Shown here piece after piece: positions 42,664 through 50,834 of a DNA stretch of 64,000 nucleotides. The DNA comes from Streptomyces sp. 1-11 (lineage in GTDB: Bacteria; Actinomycetota; Actinomycetes; Streptomycetales; Streptomycetaceae), in contig NZ_BJTV01000006.1 in assembly GCF_007176755.1 (NCBI RefSeq), positions 372,001-436,000 on the forward strand, in the 5' to 3' direction. A program made the translations under genes and the position numbers. Every line of letters starts with the position of its first letter. The stretch's first letter is position 1. Below the pieces are notes generated by a model. It was not told the DNA's origin. It saw nothing but the letters and a program-made list of their open reading frames with translations, and made no database searches.

Positions 42664-44784
42664 TCAAGTTAGCGAATCACCCGGACGGCCGCGCGGCCGG
42701 GGTCCCCTACGGCCCGACTCCAGCCGCAGCACGTCCAGCAGCGCCCGGAGCCGGGGCGAGGCCGCCAGCTCCTCCAGCGTCACCGGGCGGCCCTCGGCGT
42801 CGGCGACCGGCAGCCGCCAGTTCGGGTACTCGTCCCAGGTGCCGGGCAGGTTCTGCGGGCGGCGGTCGCCCACCCCGTCCGGGAGCCAGACGCCGACCAG
42901 GCGTGCCGGGGTGCGCAGCAGGAAGCGGTGGACGCCCTGGATCTCCGCCTCCTCGTCGCTGCCGGGCGGACCGGCCGCCGGGCTGTCGAGCAGGCCGAGG
43001 CTGCCCAGCAGCGCGAGCCACTCCGCGGTGTCCGCGGCCGCCTCGGCGCTCTCCTCGGCGGCGGAGCGGGTGAGCAGGCCGAGCCGGTCGCGCAGGCCGA
43101 CGTGGTCGCCGGTGAGCCGGGCGGCGGTGGGCGGCAGATCGTGGGTGGTGGCGGTGGCCAGGCAGTCGGCACGCCAGTGCTCGGGGGGCAGCGGACGGCC
43201 GTCGCCCTCCCAGTCCCGCTCGAACCACAGCACCGAGGTGCCGAGCACCCCGCGCCGCTGCAGCGTCTCGCGCACCCCCGGCTCCACCGTCCCCAGATCC
43301 TCGCCGATCACCACCGCCCCGGCCCGGAAGGCCTCGAGGGCGAGCAGCGCGAGCATGGCCTCGGCGTCGTGGCGGACGTAGGTGCCCTCGGTGGGCGGGC
43401 TGCCCTGGGGCACCCACCACAGCCGGAACAGACCCATCACGTGGTCGATGCGCAGGGCGCCGGTGTAGCGGAACAGGGCGCGCAGCAGCCGGCGGTAGGG
43501 GGCGTGGCCGGAGGCGGCCAGCCGGTCGGGACGCCAGGGCGGCAGCCCCCAGTCCTGGCCGAGGGCGTTGAAGGCGTCGGGCGGGGCGCCGACCGACATC
43601 CCGGCGGCGAAGTGGTCCTGCTGCGCCCAGGCGTCCGCGCCCTGGGGGTGCACGCCGACGGCGAGGTCGTGGATGATCCCGACGGACATGCCGGCCTCCA
43701 GCGCGGCGCGCTGTGCGGCGCGGAGCTGGCCGTCGGTGAGCCAGGCGAGACGGGCGTGGAAGTCGACACGATCGGCGAGCGCGGCCCGGGCGCGGGCGGT
43801 CTCGGCGGAACGCGGGTCGCGCAGCCCCGCCGGCCAGCGGTGCCAGTCGGAGCCGTGGATTTCGGCGAGCGCGTACCAGGTGGCGTGGTCCTCCAGGGTC
43901 TGCCCTTCCTCGGCGCGGAAGGCGTCGTAGGCGGCCTGCCGTCCCGGTCCGAGGGGCACGGCGAGGACCAGTTCCAGCGCCTCGCGCTTCAGTTCCCACA
44001 CCGCGTCCCGGTCGATGAGGGCGCCCTTGTCGAGGACGTCGGCGCGCAGCCGCCCGGCGCGTTCCAGCAGGGCCCGGACCCGCTCCTGGTCCTCGACGTA
44101 GGCGTACTCGTCGATCAGCTCGACGCGCAGGTGCACCGGGTCGGGGAAGCGGCGGGAGGAGGGCCGGTACGGCGAGGGGTCGGTCGGGGCGCCGGGCACC
44201 GCCGCGTGCAACGGGTTGACCTGCACGAATCCGGCGCCGGCGGTGCGCCCGGCCCAGCCGGCCAGCTCGGCGAGGTCACCGAGGTCGCCCATGCCCCAGG
44301 AGCGCCGGGAGAGCAGCGAGTAGAGCTGGACGAGCAGGCCGTAGGAGCGGGTGGCCGGGGTGGGCAGCCGGTCCGGGGCGACGACGAGGTGGCAGTGCCC
44401 GGTGCGGCCGTCGGGCGCGGCGGCGGTCACCCGGTGCACGCCGAGCGGCAGGCCGCCGGCCGTGTCCAGCAGCTCGCCCTGCTCGGTCTCCACGGTGAGG
44501 CGGGTGCCGGCGGGCAGCGCGGCGAGGGCGGCGGGGCCGTCCGGATCGCCGGCCCAGTGCACGACCGTCGGGGGCAGCAGCCGTTCGCGCAGCTCGCGCT
44601 CCCGCGCGGTGAGCGCGGCGCGGACCGCGTCCGGGGTGCCCGCGTCGACGCCGAGGGCGGCCAGTGCGGCCACCACGGCGGAGGCGGGTACGTCGACCGT
44701 GCGGTCGGGGGCGGGGCTGTAGGAGGTGTCCACCCCGTGCAGTGCGGCGAGCCGGGCCAGCTCCTCGTCGGCGGCCGCGGCCAT
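42664..44784 (-). CDS. malQ: 4-alpha-glucanotransferase (amylomaltase, GH77)
   Basis: 706 residues, the longer actinobacterial form with an N-terminal beta-sandwich domain. Catalytic motifs are in order: LRIDHVMGLFRLWWVP (nucleophile Asp), VIGEDLGTV (acid/base Glu) and TTHDLPPTAARL (third Asp). Substrate-site YGLLVQLYSLLSRRSWGMGDLGDL lies near residue 150. It transfers glucan segments between maltodextrins in glycogen and maltose metabolism. Its ATG directly abuts the TAG of the upstream repeat-protein ORF, so the two are coupled. Confidence 0.95.
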   Translation of the reverse strand: MAAAADEELARLAALHGVDTSYSPAPDRTVDVPASAVVAALAALGVDAGTPDAVRAALTARERELRERLLPPTVVHWAGDPDGPAALAALPAGTRLTVETEQGELLDTAGGLPLGVHRVTAAAPDGRTGHCHLVVAPDRLPTPATRSYGLLVQLYSLLSRRSWGMGDLGDLAELAGWAGRTAGAGFVQVNPLHAAVPGAPTDPSPYRPSSRRFPDPVHLRVELIDEYAYVEDQERVRALLERAGRLRADVLDKGALIDRDAVWELKREALELVLAVPLGPGRQAAYDAFRAEEGQTLEDHATWYALAEIHGSDWHRWPAGLRDPRSAETARARAALADRVDFHARLAWLTDGQLRAAQRAALEAGMSVGIIHDLAVGVHPQGADAWAQQDHFAAGMSVGAPPDAFNALGQDWGLPPWRPDRLAASGHAPYRRLLRALFRYTGALRIDHVMGLFRLWWVPQGSPPTEGTYVRHDAEAMLALLALEAFRAGAVVIGEDLGTVEPGVRETLQRRGVLGTSVLWFERDWEGDGRPLPPEHWRADCLATATTHDLPPTAARLTGDHVGLRDRLGLLTRSAAEESAEAAADTAEWLALLGSLGLLDSPAAGPPGSDEEAEIQGVHRFLLRTPARLVGVWLPDGVGDRRPQNLPGTWDEYPNWRLPVADAEGRPVTLEELAASPRLRALLDVLRLESGRRGPRPRGRPGDSLT

Positions 44785-45030
44785 CTACAGTCCCGCGCCG
44801 AAGAAGTCGGGGACCGGGTCCGACTCGCTGGTCAGCGGGGCGGCGTCGGCGAGCGGCGGCTCGCTGGTCAGGGGTTCGGCGTCGGGCAGGGGCGGCTCGC
44901 TGGTCAGCGGCGTCTCCGCGCAGGCGCTCTCCGCGCTGAAGACGCACAGCCGCATCTCGTCGGTCTCGGCGGAGGGCTCCGCCGGGGGTTTCCACTGGGC
45001 CGGGACGGTGGGATGTGCCGGTGCGGCCAC
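44785..45030 (-). CDS. small repeat-containing protein coupled to malQ
   Basis: 81 residues from ATG 45030. The N-terminal half holds two Cys (LCVFSAESACAE). The C-terminal half repeats PLTSEPPL-x-DA three times (PLTSEPPLPDAE, PLTSEPPLADAA, PLTSESDPVPD). The protein is acidic and probably disordered, with no membrane segment. The TAG stop is followed immediately by the malQ ATG. Codon use is normal for a coding gene. I do not recognise a family; it may only couple translation or act as a small partner. Confidence 0.6.
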   Translation of the reverse strand: MAAPAHPTVPAQWKPPAEPSAETDEMRLCVFSAESACAETPLTSEPPLPDAEPLTSEPPLADAAPLTSESDPVPDFFGAGL

Positions 45031-45178
45031 GGGGGCCTCCTTGTCACTGGTCGCTTGCTCGGCTTGCGGTGGTTAGGGCAGGCCTACCCCGTGGCGGCGA
45101 AGGCACTCACCGCACCCAGCGGGCACGGATGTGCGCAGGGCGTGAACCGGCGGCGGCCGGGTGGCCGATAGAGGGGGT

Positions 45179-45796
45179 GTGAGACTGTTCCGCCCCGTGG
45201 GGGGCCAGCGGGAGAAGGACGGCGACGGGGACGCGGCACTGCTGCGGGCCGTCGCGGCGGGCGATCCGGCGGCCATGGCCGACCTGTACGACCGGCACGC
45301 CGGGTGGCTGCACGCACGGCTGGCCCGGCGCTGCGCCGACCCGGAGGTCGTCCGCGAGGTGCTGCAGGACACGTTCGTCACCGTGTGGCGGTCGGCGGCC
45401 GGGCACCGCGGGCAGGAGACCGGCGGCTGGCTGTGGACGATCGCGGCACGGCGGCTGGTCGACGCGCGACGGGCGCAGGAGCGGGCCGCGCGGGTGGCGG
45501 GCGGGCCGCTGGAGCCGGTGGACGGCTCCCGCGGGCCGGCCGCCGCGCCCTCCGCGGAGGACAGGGTGCTGGCGGGTCTCGAGTACGGGGACGTCGGCGC
45601 CGCGCTGGACCGGATCTCCCCCGAGCTGCGCGAGGTGCTGCGCGCGACCGTCGTCGACGGGCTGAGCACCCGCGAGGCGGCCCGGCTGCTCGGCATACCC
45701 GAGGGCACCGTCAAGTCCCGCGCCCACCGCGCACGCGCCGAACTGCGGTCCGCGCTGGCTCACCTGAACCCGTCCCCGCTGGGAGGCACGGCATGA
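45179..45796 (+). CDS. ECF-type RNA polymerase sigma factor, first gene of a coupled ABC operon
   Basis: 205 residues from GTG 45179 (GAGG four bases away); GTG 45161 is an alternative six codons longer. Sigma-2 is AAMADLYDRHAGWLHARLARRCADPEVVREVLQDTFVTVWR, with WLWTIAARRLVDARRA. Sigma-4 is ISPELREVLRATVVDGLSTREAARLLGIPEGTVKSRAHRARAELR. Its stop overlaps the start of the zinc-finger protein by four bases (ATGA), the usual sigma/anti-sigma arrangement. It probably drives this operon, but the promoter motif cannot be tested here. Confidence 0.92.
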   Translation: MRLFRPVGGQREKDGDGDAALLRAVAAGDPAAMADLYDRHAGWLHARLARRCADPEVVREVLQDTFVTVWRSAAGHRGQETGGWLWTIAARRLVDARRAQERAARVAGGPLEPVDGSRGPAAAPSAEDRVLAGLEYGDVGAALDRISPELREVLRATVVDGLSTREAARLLGIPEGTVKSRAHRARAELRSALAHLNPSPLGGTA

Positions 45797-46680
45797 CCCA
45801 CGGCAACGCGCCCGTCTGGCACGCCTCGGCCGGCCTCGTCGCCCGCTACGCCGACGGCTCCCTCGCGGAGCCGGACGCGTGGTCCCTGGAGCTGCATCTG
45901 GAGAGCTGCCCGGGATGCGCGGCGCTGGTGTCGCGGGCGGTGCGCGCGACGGCGGCCGGGGCGGTGCTGGACGAGGTGCGGGGGGCGGTGCTCGGAGGGG
46001 CGCCCGCGAGGGCGTCCCGCTCCGCGCCGGACCCGGCCTCCGCACCGGCGCTGTCCCGGACGGCCCGGCTGCTCTGGGCCGCCGGACCCGCCGTGCGGGG
46101 GGCGTGGCTGCCGGCCGTGCTGCTCGTCGCGGCCGGGGCGATGGCCCTGGCGTACGGGGGCGGTGTGCCCGGCACACGGGCGCTGCTGCTGGCCGTCGCG
46201 CCGGTGGTGCCGGTGGCCGGGGTCGCCCTGTCGTACGGTCCGCACGCCGACCCGCTGTACGAGGTGGCGGCGGCCGGTCCGCGCGGCGGGCTGCGGCTGG
46301 CGCTGACCCGGACGGCCGCCGTGCTCGCGGTGAGCGTGCCGCTGCTGACCCTGACCGGGCTGCTGCTGCCCGCCTCCGGCGCCCCGGCCGCCGCGGCCTG
46401 GCTGCTGCCCGGGCTCGCCCTGGCCCTGGGCACGCTCGCGCTGGCCTCCTTCGTCGGCTGCCGTGCGGCGGCCGGGGTCACGGCCGGGGGCTGGCTGGTC
46501 GCCGTGGGCGCGCCCGTGCCCTGGGCCCCCGGCGGAGAGGTCACCGCACGGCTGGCCGAGCAGCTGTCCCGCTGTCTCGACGGGGCGGGCGCGCAGGGCG
46601 GCTGGGCGGCGGCGGCAGCCCTGAGCGCCACCCTCCTGACGCTCCGCCGCCCGGCCTACGACCGTCTCATCCCCCGGTGA
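45793..46680 (+). CDS. zinc-finger (ZAS-type) anti-sigma factor fused to a multi-helix membrane domain
   Basis: 295 residues. The N-terminal anti-sigma domain has LELHLESCPGCAAL, the H-X3-C-X2-C zinc motif of ZAS proteins. Six or so membrane helices follow from about residue 95 to the end, a longer membrane part than usual for an anti-sigma factor. It would hold the ECF factor at the membrane. Overlaps: ATGA with the sigma gene and GTGA with the following low-complexity ORF. Confidence 0.88.
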   Translation: MTHGNAPVWHASAGLVARYADGSLAEPDAWSLELHLESCPGCAALVSRAVRATAAGAVLDEVRGAVLGGAPARASRSAPDPASAPALSRTARLLWAAGPAVRGAWLPAVLLVAAGAMALAYGGGVPGTRALLLAVAPVVPVAGVALSYGPHADPLYEVAAAGPRGGLRLALTRTAAVLAVSVPLLTLTGLLLPASGAPAAAAWLLPGLALALGTLALASFVGCRAAAGVTAGGWLVAVGAPVPWAPGGEVTARLAEQLSRCLDGAGAQGGWAAAAALSATLLTLRRPAYDRLIPR

Positions 46681-47228
46681 CCGAGGGGCCCGGCCGCACC
46701 GCCTCGCCTGCGACCGCCTCCACCCCGCCGCCGGCCCCGGGCCCGACCGCAGCGCCCGCACGGCGCACGCCCCCGCCACCAGCACCCCGAGCCCGGCAAC
46801 ACGGCCCCGCCTCCGACCGGCACCACCCGCGACCGACGAGGCCGCCGCCGACGTGGCCCGTGAAACCACGAACCATCCCGGTGGCAACGCGGAGCCAGGC
46901 ACCCACGGCCCCTGACCACACCACTCTCGACCACACCACTCTCGACCACACCACCCACACCCGGCCGACCACCCCCGGCCGACCACCCCCGCCGGCACGG
47001 CCCGCGACCGCCCGAACCACCCCGGCGACCGCAGCCGGACCGGACCCCGTCCCTGTCCGCGGCCTCGCGACCCCGCGACTCCGCGGCACCCGAAGCACCG
47101 CCCGGCGTCCGCGGCTCCGCGACCCCCGAAGCACCGCCCGGCGTCCGACGCGCCGACCACCGCCCCGTACCCCGGTGAGCAGCGCCGCCCGCGGCCGGCA
47201 CCGGCATCCATCCACGGAGACCCCTTGA
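46677..47228 (+). CDS. possible low-complexity Pro/Thr/Arg-rich linker ORF within the sigma/ABC operon
   Basis: 183 codons from GTG 46677, overlapping the anti-sigma stop by four bases (GTGA), to TGA 47228, overlapping the ATPase TTG start by four bases (TTGA). The product is Pro/Thr/Arg/Ala-rich with DHTTLDHTTLDHTTH and a duplicated STARRPRLRDP-type segment, with no fold or membrane helix. Third-position GC is lower than in the neighbours. Exact overlaps at both ends argue for translation; composition argues for a spacer. If not a gene, these 544 bases are a repeat-rich non-coding stretch. Confidence 0.35.
   Translation: MTEGPGRTASPATASTPPPAPGPTAAPARRTPPPPAPRARQHGPASDRHHPRPTRPPPTWPVKPRTIPVATRSQAPTAPDHTTLDHTTLDHTTHTRPTTPGRPPPPARPATARTTPATAAGPDPVPVRGLATPRLRGTRSTARRPRLRDPRSTARRPTRRPPPRTPVSSAARGRHRHPSTETP
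46914..46960. repeat. 14-bp tandem repeat, about three copies
   Basis: The unit GACCACACCACTCT, two copies plus a variant, then ACCACC-rich sequence. It lies inside the low-complexity stretch between the anti-sigma and ATPase genes. A second pair of imperfect repeats (GCACCCGAAGCACCGCCCGG type) is at about 47085-47145. Confidence 0.65.
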
Positions 47229-47998
47229 ATTCGATACTCGTGTCCGGCCTGCGGGTCCGGCACCGGAAGAATCTCGCGCTGGACGGCGTCGACCTGGACC
47301 TCGGCACCGGTGTGCACGGGCTGCTCGGGCCGAACGGCGCCGGGAAGACCTCGCTGATCCGGGTCCTGGCCACCGTGGCCCGGCCGTCCGCCGGGCGGGT
47401 CGAGATCCTCGGCCAGGACGCCGCCGGCCACGCCGGGCGCACCGCGGTCCGGCGCCGGCTGGGCTACCTGCCGCAGGAGTTCGGCTACTACCCGGGCTTC
47501 ACGGTGCGCGAGTTCGTCGCGTACGTGGCCTGGCTGAAGGAGATGCCCGCCGCGCGGGTCCCGGCCGCCGTGGCCGACGCCGTGGCCCGGGTCGGTCTCG
47601 CGGACCGCGCCGACGCGAAGATCCGCACCCTGTCCGGGGGCATGGTCCGCCGGGTCGGCATCGCCCAGGCCATCGTCAACGAGCCGAGCGTGCTGCTGCT
47701 GGACGAGCCCACCGCCGGTCTGGACCCGGAGCAGCGGGTGGAGTTCCGCGAGCTGCTGCGCGAGCTCGGCGACTCGGCCACGGTGGTGGTCTCCACCCAC
47801 CTGGTCGAGGACGTGGCCGCCGCCTGCACGGAGGTCACGCTTCTCGACGGGGGCCGCATCGCCTACCGCGGCACCCCGCGCTCGCTCACGCTGACGGGCG
47901 AGACCTCGGGCGGGCCGGGCGACCACCCGATCGAGCGCGGTTACACGGCCGCGCTGCGGGCCCACCGCGGCGCCGGGACGCGGGAGTCGGTGCGATGA
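47225..47998 (+). CDS. ABC transporter ATPase of the sigma/anti-sigma operon
   Basis: 257 residues from TTG 47225 (GGAGA just upstream). Walker A is GPNGAGKTS, signature LSGGMVRRVGIAQAI, Walker B VLLLDEPTAGLD, and the His switch STHLVED. It is of the ABC-2/exporter class (drug, antibiotic peptide or lantibiotic type). Its last four bases overlap the next gene (ATGA). The partner membrane proteins are the next two genes. Confidence 0.93.
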   Translation: MNSILVSGLRVRHRKNLALDGVDLDLGTGVHGLLGPNGAGKTSLIRVLATVARPSAGRVEILGQDAAGHAGRTAVRRRLGYLPQEFGYYPGFTVREFVAYVAWLKEMPAARVPAAVADAVARVGLADRADAKIRTLSGGMVRRVGIAQAIVNEPSVLLLDEPTAGLDPEQRVEFRELLRELGDSATVVVSTHLVEDVAAACTEVTLLDGGRIAYRGTPRSLTLTGETSGGPGDHPIERGYTAALRAHRGAGTRESVR

Positions 47999-49341
47999 GC
48001 CTCGGTGCGACGGGCCTCGGAACCGGCCGGGGGACACGAGCCTCGCGGGAGCCCCACCCGCTGCGCGCCGAGGCCCTGCGCGGGTTCGCGCCGCTCGCCG
48101 GGGCCGCCGTACTGCTCACCCTCGGCGTCCTGCTGGCCGGCTCCGCCGCCCGCTGGCAGGGCGGCTGGGCGGAGACCGCCGCCCAGACGCACGTCGCCGG
48201 GCTGATCGCCGGGCCGCTGGCCGCCGCCGCGGGCTGCTGGCAGGGCGGGCGGGAGCGGCGCCGGCGTACCGAGGAGCTGTGGGGGACGGCCGCCCGGGCG
48301 CCGCTCGCCCGGTTCCTCGCCCCGGCCCTGCCGGTCGCGCTCTGGACGGCCGCCGGCTACCTGGCCGCGGCGGGCCTGGCGATGCTCGCCACGTGGCCCT
48401 ACGCGCAGGGCGACCGGCCGCACCCGGCCCTGCTGCCGGGGGACACCGTGGCGGTGGCGGCGGCCGCGCTGCTCGGGCTCGTGGTGGGCCGCGTCGTCCC
48501 CTCCCGGCTGGCCGCGCCGCTGCTGGCGATCGCCGGGTACGTGGGGCTCGGCGTGCTGTCCGCGAGCCGTTCGGCTCCCGTGCGTCATCTCGATCCGGCG
48601 TTCCCGATCATGGACACCGACGTCCCGGTGTGGTGGCAGCCGGTCTCCATGGCCGTGTGGACGGCGGGCCTGGCGTTCGCCGCCGCGCTCGCGTACGCCG
48701 CGCGGCGCCGGGCGACGGCCCTGCTGCCGCTGGCCGCGGCCGTGGCGGCGGGGGCGGTGCTGACGCAGACCGGGGACGGGCTGTGGCACGAGGCCCCGCT
48801 CGCGCGCCGGCAGGTGTGCGACACCTCCACCACTCCGGCGGTCTGCGTGAACGCCCGGTACGCGGGGATGCTGCCGCAGGTCGCCGGGGCGCTGTCGGGT
48901 ATCACAGGCAAGCTCGCGGGGGTGCGGAACGTGCCGGTGCGGTGGGAGGAGCGCGACCACGAATCGCACGACGCCGAGGCGCAACTGCCCGCTCTCACGC
49001 CGCTCGGCTGGTCGGTGGTACGGGGCCGGCTCACCGATCCGCGGCAGTTCGCGTGGGAGGCGACGGCGGCCCTGCAACGGCGCCCCGACTGCCTGCACCC
49101 CACGGAGCGGATGTCCCTGGCCGACGACGCCGTGGCGGCCTATCTCGCCCCCAGCCCGGCGCAGAAGCACTTCGACGACATCGACGCCCGTGGCGACGCG
49201 GCTGACCGCGCCGGCCTGCGCAAGCGCCTCGCCGCCCGGGCCGCGCTGGCCGCCATGGGCGCGCAGGAGCGCCGGGACTGGCTGTCCGCGTACTTCGCGA
49301 CGGCGGGCACCTGTGACGTGAAGGGGGTGCCCGCCCTGTGA
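47995..49341 (+). CDS. ABC transporter membrane protein with large external domain
   Basis: 448 residues. Six or so helices occupy about 30-265. A C-terminal domain of about 180 residues then has the Cys-containing RRQVCDTSTTPAVCVNARY and later Cys (RPDCLHP, AGTCDVKG), four in all and probably disulfide-bonded if outside. It starts with an ATGA overlap with the ATPase and ends with a GTGA overlap with the next gene. No named permease family is certain. The Cys pattern suggests a sensory or substrate-capture domain. Confidence 0.8.
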   Translation: MSLGATGLGTGRGTRASREPHPLRAEALRGFAPLAGAAVLLTLGVLLAGSAARWQGGWAETAAQTHVAGLIAGPLAAAAGCWQGGRERRRRTEELWGTAARAPLARFLAPALPVALWTAAGYLAAAGLAMLATWPYAQGDRPHPALLPGDTVAVAAAALLGLVVGRVVPSRLAAPLLAIAGYVGLGVLSASRSAPVRHLDPAFPIMDTDVPVWWQPVSMAVWTAGLAFAAALAYAARRRATALLPLAAAVAAGAVLTQTGDGLWHEAPLARRQVCDTSTTPAVCVNARYAGMLPQVAGALSGITGKLAGVRNVPVRWEERDHESHDAEAQLPALTPLGWSVVRGRLTDPRQFAWEATAALQRRPDCLHPTERMSLADDAVAAYLAPSPAQKHFDDIDARGDAADRAGLRKRLAARAALAAMGAQERRDWLSAYFATAGTCDVKGVPAL

Positions 49342-49940
49342 CCGGCCCCCTCCTGCACGCGCGCTCCCGCGCCCTCCCCCTCACCCTGCTCGCGCTGGCC
49401 GCCACCACCGCCTTCGCGGTGTGGGCCGCGGGCAGCCTGGACGCCTACCTGGACCCCTACCGCCGGGTACCGGTCGTCGCCCTGGCCCCGCTGCTGGCGT
49501 CCGCGGTGATCGGCGCCAGCCTGTACTCGGCGTCGGAGGAGCTGGACCGTACCGCGGTACGGCCCTGGTGGCCGCTGCGGCTGACGCAGCTCGGGGCGCT
49601 GACCGCGCTGGCGGCGGTGCTGCTGCCGCTGGCGGTGCTGGGGCATCCGGAGACCTTCGGGCCGCCCGCCGTCGTCCGCAATACGCTCGGCTGCACCGGC
49701 GTCACGGCCGCCGCGGCCGTCGTGCTCGGCGCCAGGCTGAGCTGGCTGCCCGCCTTCGGCTATGTGAGCGCCGTGTACCTCGCCTCCGCGGGGGCGCGCG
49801 GGCGCGCGGTCACGGTGTGGGCGTGGCCGGTGCAGCCCGGCGCGCAACCGGGCGCCTGGGCGGCGGCGCTGACCGCGTTCGTGGTGGGCGCCGCGCTGTA
49901 CGCGGTGCGCGGGGCGCGTGCCGAAGGACCCCGCGGCTGA
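49338..49940 (+). CDS. second membrane protein of the sigma/ABC operon
   Basis: 200 residues with about six hydrophobic segments: PLTLLALAATTAFAVWAAGS, VVALAPLLASAVIGASLY, LGALTALAAVLLPLAVLG, and others. It has little outside the membrane and a basic C-terminus. It overlaps the previous gene by GTGA and is the last of the run. It is presumably a permease subunit; the fold is not recognised. Confidence 0.78.
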   Translation: MTGPLLHARSRALPLTLLALAATTAFAVWAAGSLDAYLDPYRRVPVVALAPLLASAVIGASLYSASEELDRTAVRPWWPLRLTQLGALTALAAVLLPLAVLGHPETFGPPAVVRNTLGCTGVTAAAAVVLGARLSWLPAFGYVSAVYLASAGARGRAVTVWAWPVQPGAQPGAWAAALTAFVVGAALYAVRGARAEGPRG

Positions 49941-49982
49941 ACGGAGGCCGTCCGGCCACGGGGTGCACGAAGGCCCGGACCG

Positions 49983-50519
49983 TCAGGCTGAGATGCCGTC
50001 GATCCGGGCCAGGGCGTCGTCCGCGCCGTACGGCTGCAAGTAGGGCAGCCAGCGCGGGTCCCTGTGACCGGTGCCGATGATGCGCCAGGCCAGTCCGGTG
50101 GGCGGGGCGGGTTTGTGGCGCAGCCGCCAGCCGATCTCCACGAGGTGACGGTCGGCCTTCACGTGGTTGCAGCGGCGGCACGAGGCCACCACGTTGTCCC
50201 AGACGTGCTTGCCTCCGCGGCTGCGCGGGATGACGTGGTCGACGCTGGTTGCGACGCCACCGCAGTACATGCACCGGCCTCCGTCGCGCGCGAACAGCGC
50301 CCGCCGGGTGAGAGGAACGGGCCCCCGGTAGGGAACCCGGACGAATCGCTTCAGCCGGACCACGCTGGGTGCGGGGACTGTGACGGTGGCGCTGTGCATG
50401 AAGGCGCCGGATTCCTCGAGGGAGACCGCTTTGTTCTCCAGGACGAGGACGAGCGCGCGGCGGAGCGGTACGACGCCGAGCGGCTCGTACGACGCGTTGA
50501 GGACCAGGACGTGCGGCAC
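49983..50519 (-). CDS. HNH endonuclease
   Basis: 178 residues from GTG 50519 with AAGGAGG upstream; the frame is open 41 codons further without coding character. The HNH motif is visible: RCMYCGGVATSVDHVIPRSRGGKHVWDNVVASCRRCNHVKADR, with the two CxxC zinc pairs, catalytic DH and Asn. The start PHVLVLNASYEPLGVVPLRRALVLVL is the conserved start of a widespread stand-alone HNH family in actinobacteria. The DNA target is unknown and there is no methylase neighbour, so it is not a restriction system. Confidence 0.93.
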   Translation of the reverse strand: MPHVLVLNASYEPLGVVPLRRALVLVLENKAVSLEESGAFMHSATVTVPAPSVVRLKRFVRVPYRGPVPLTRRALFARDGGRCMYCGGVATSVDHVIPRSRGGKHVWDNVVASCRRCNHVKADRHLVEIGWRLRHKPAPPTGLAWRIIGTGHRDPRWLPYLQPYGADDALARIDGISA

Positions 50520-50834
50520 GGGTGCCTCCTTGGGCGTCGGCGGCGCGTGGCTCGCGCCGGGACGATCTGCAGTCAGTCTCCCCTCATGCCTGGTGAACGC
50601 GCCACCATGTCCCGGTAACGGGCTGGGAGTGTTTTCGACCACACCTGAGGTGTCCCCCGCGTCACGGCCTGTTCAAGCCCTGGTGAGACCGGTCTCCCTT
50701 GAGCGGAACGGCGCGGGACGCACACGATGCCCCGTTAGTGTGTTGGCTCTGTCCGTCCGGTGACCATTTCGTGATCGTGAAGACCTTGACCGCCCCACCG
50801 GATCGGGCCGCGCAGCACCATGGAGGTACCTGTC
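50520..50834. other. divergent promoter region between the HNH and MscS genes
   Basis: About 315 bases with no coding pattern. TTGAGC (about 50699) and TAGTGT (about 50738) are possible promoter elements for the channel gene, but their spacing is poor. I see no strong inverted repeat. Confidence 0.35.

Noticed and set aside
44785..45030. RiPP precursor encoded ahead of malQ
   Set aside because: Although repetitive and containing Cys, it has no modification enzyme, transporter or protease gene nearby, and its neighbour is central carbohydrate metabolism.
49983..50519. Restriction-modification system around the HNH gene
   Set aside because: No methyltransferase or specificity gene within several kilobases; the protein belongs to a widespread stand-alone HNH family.
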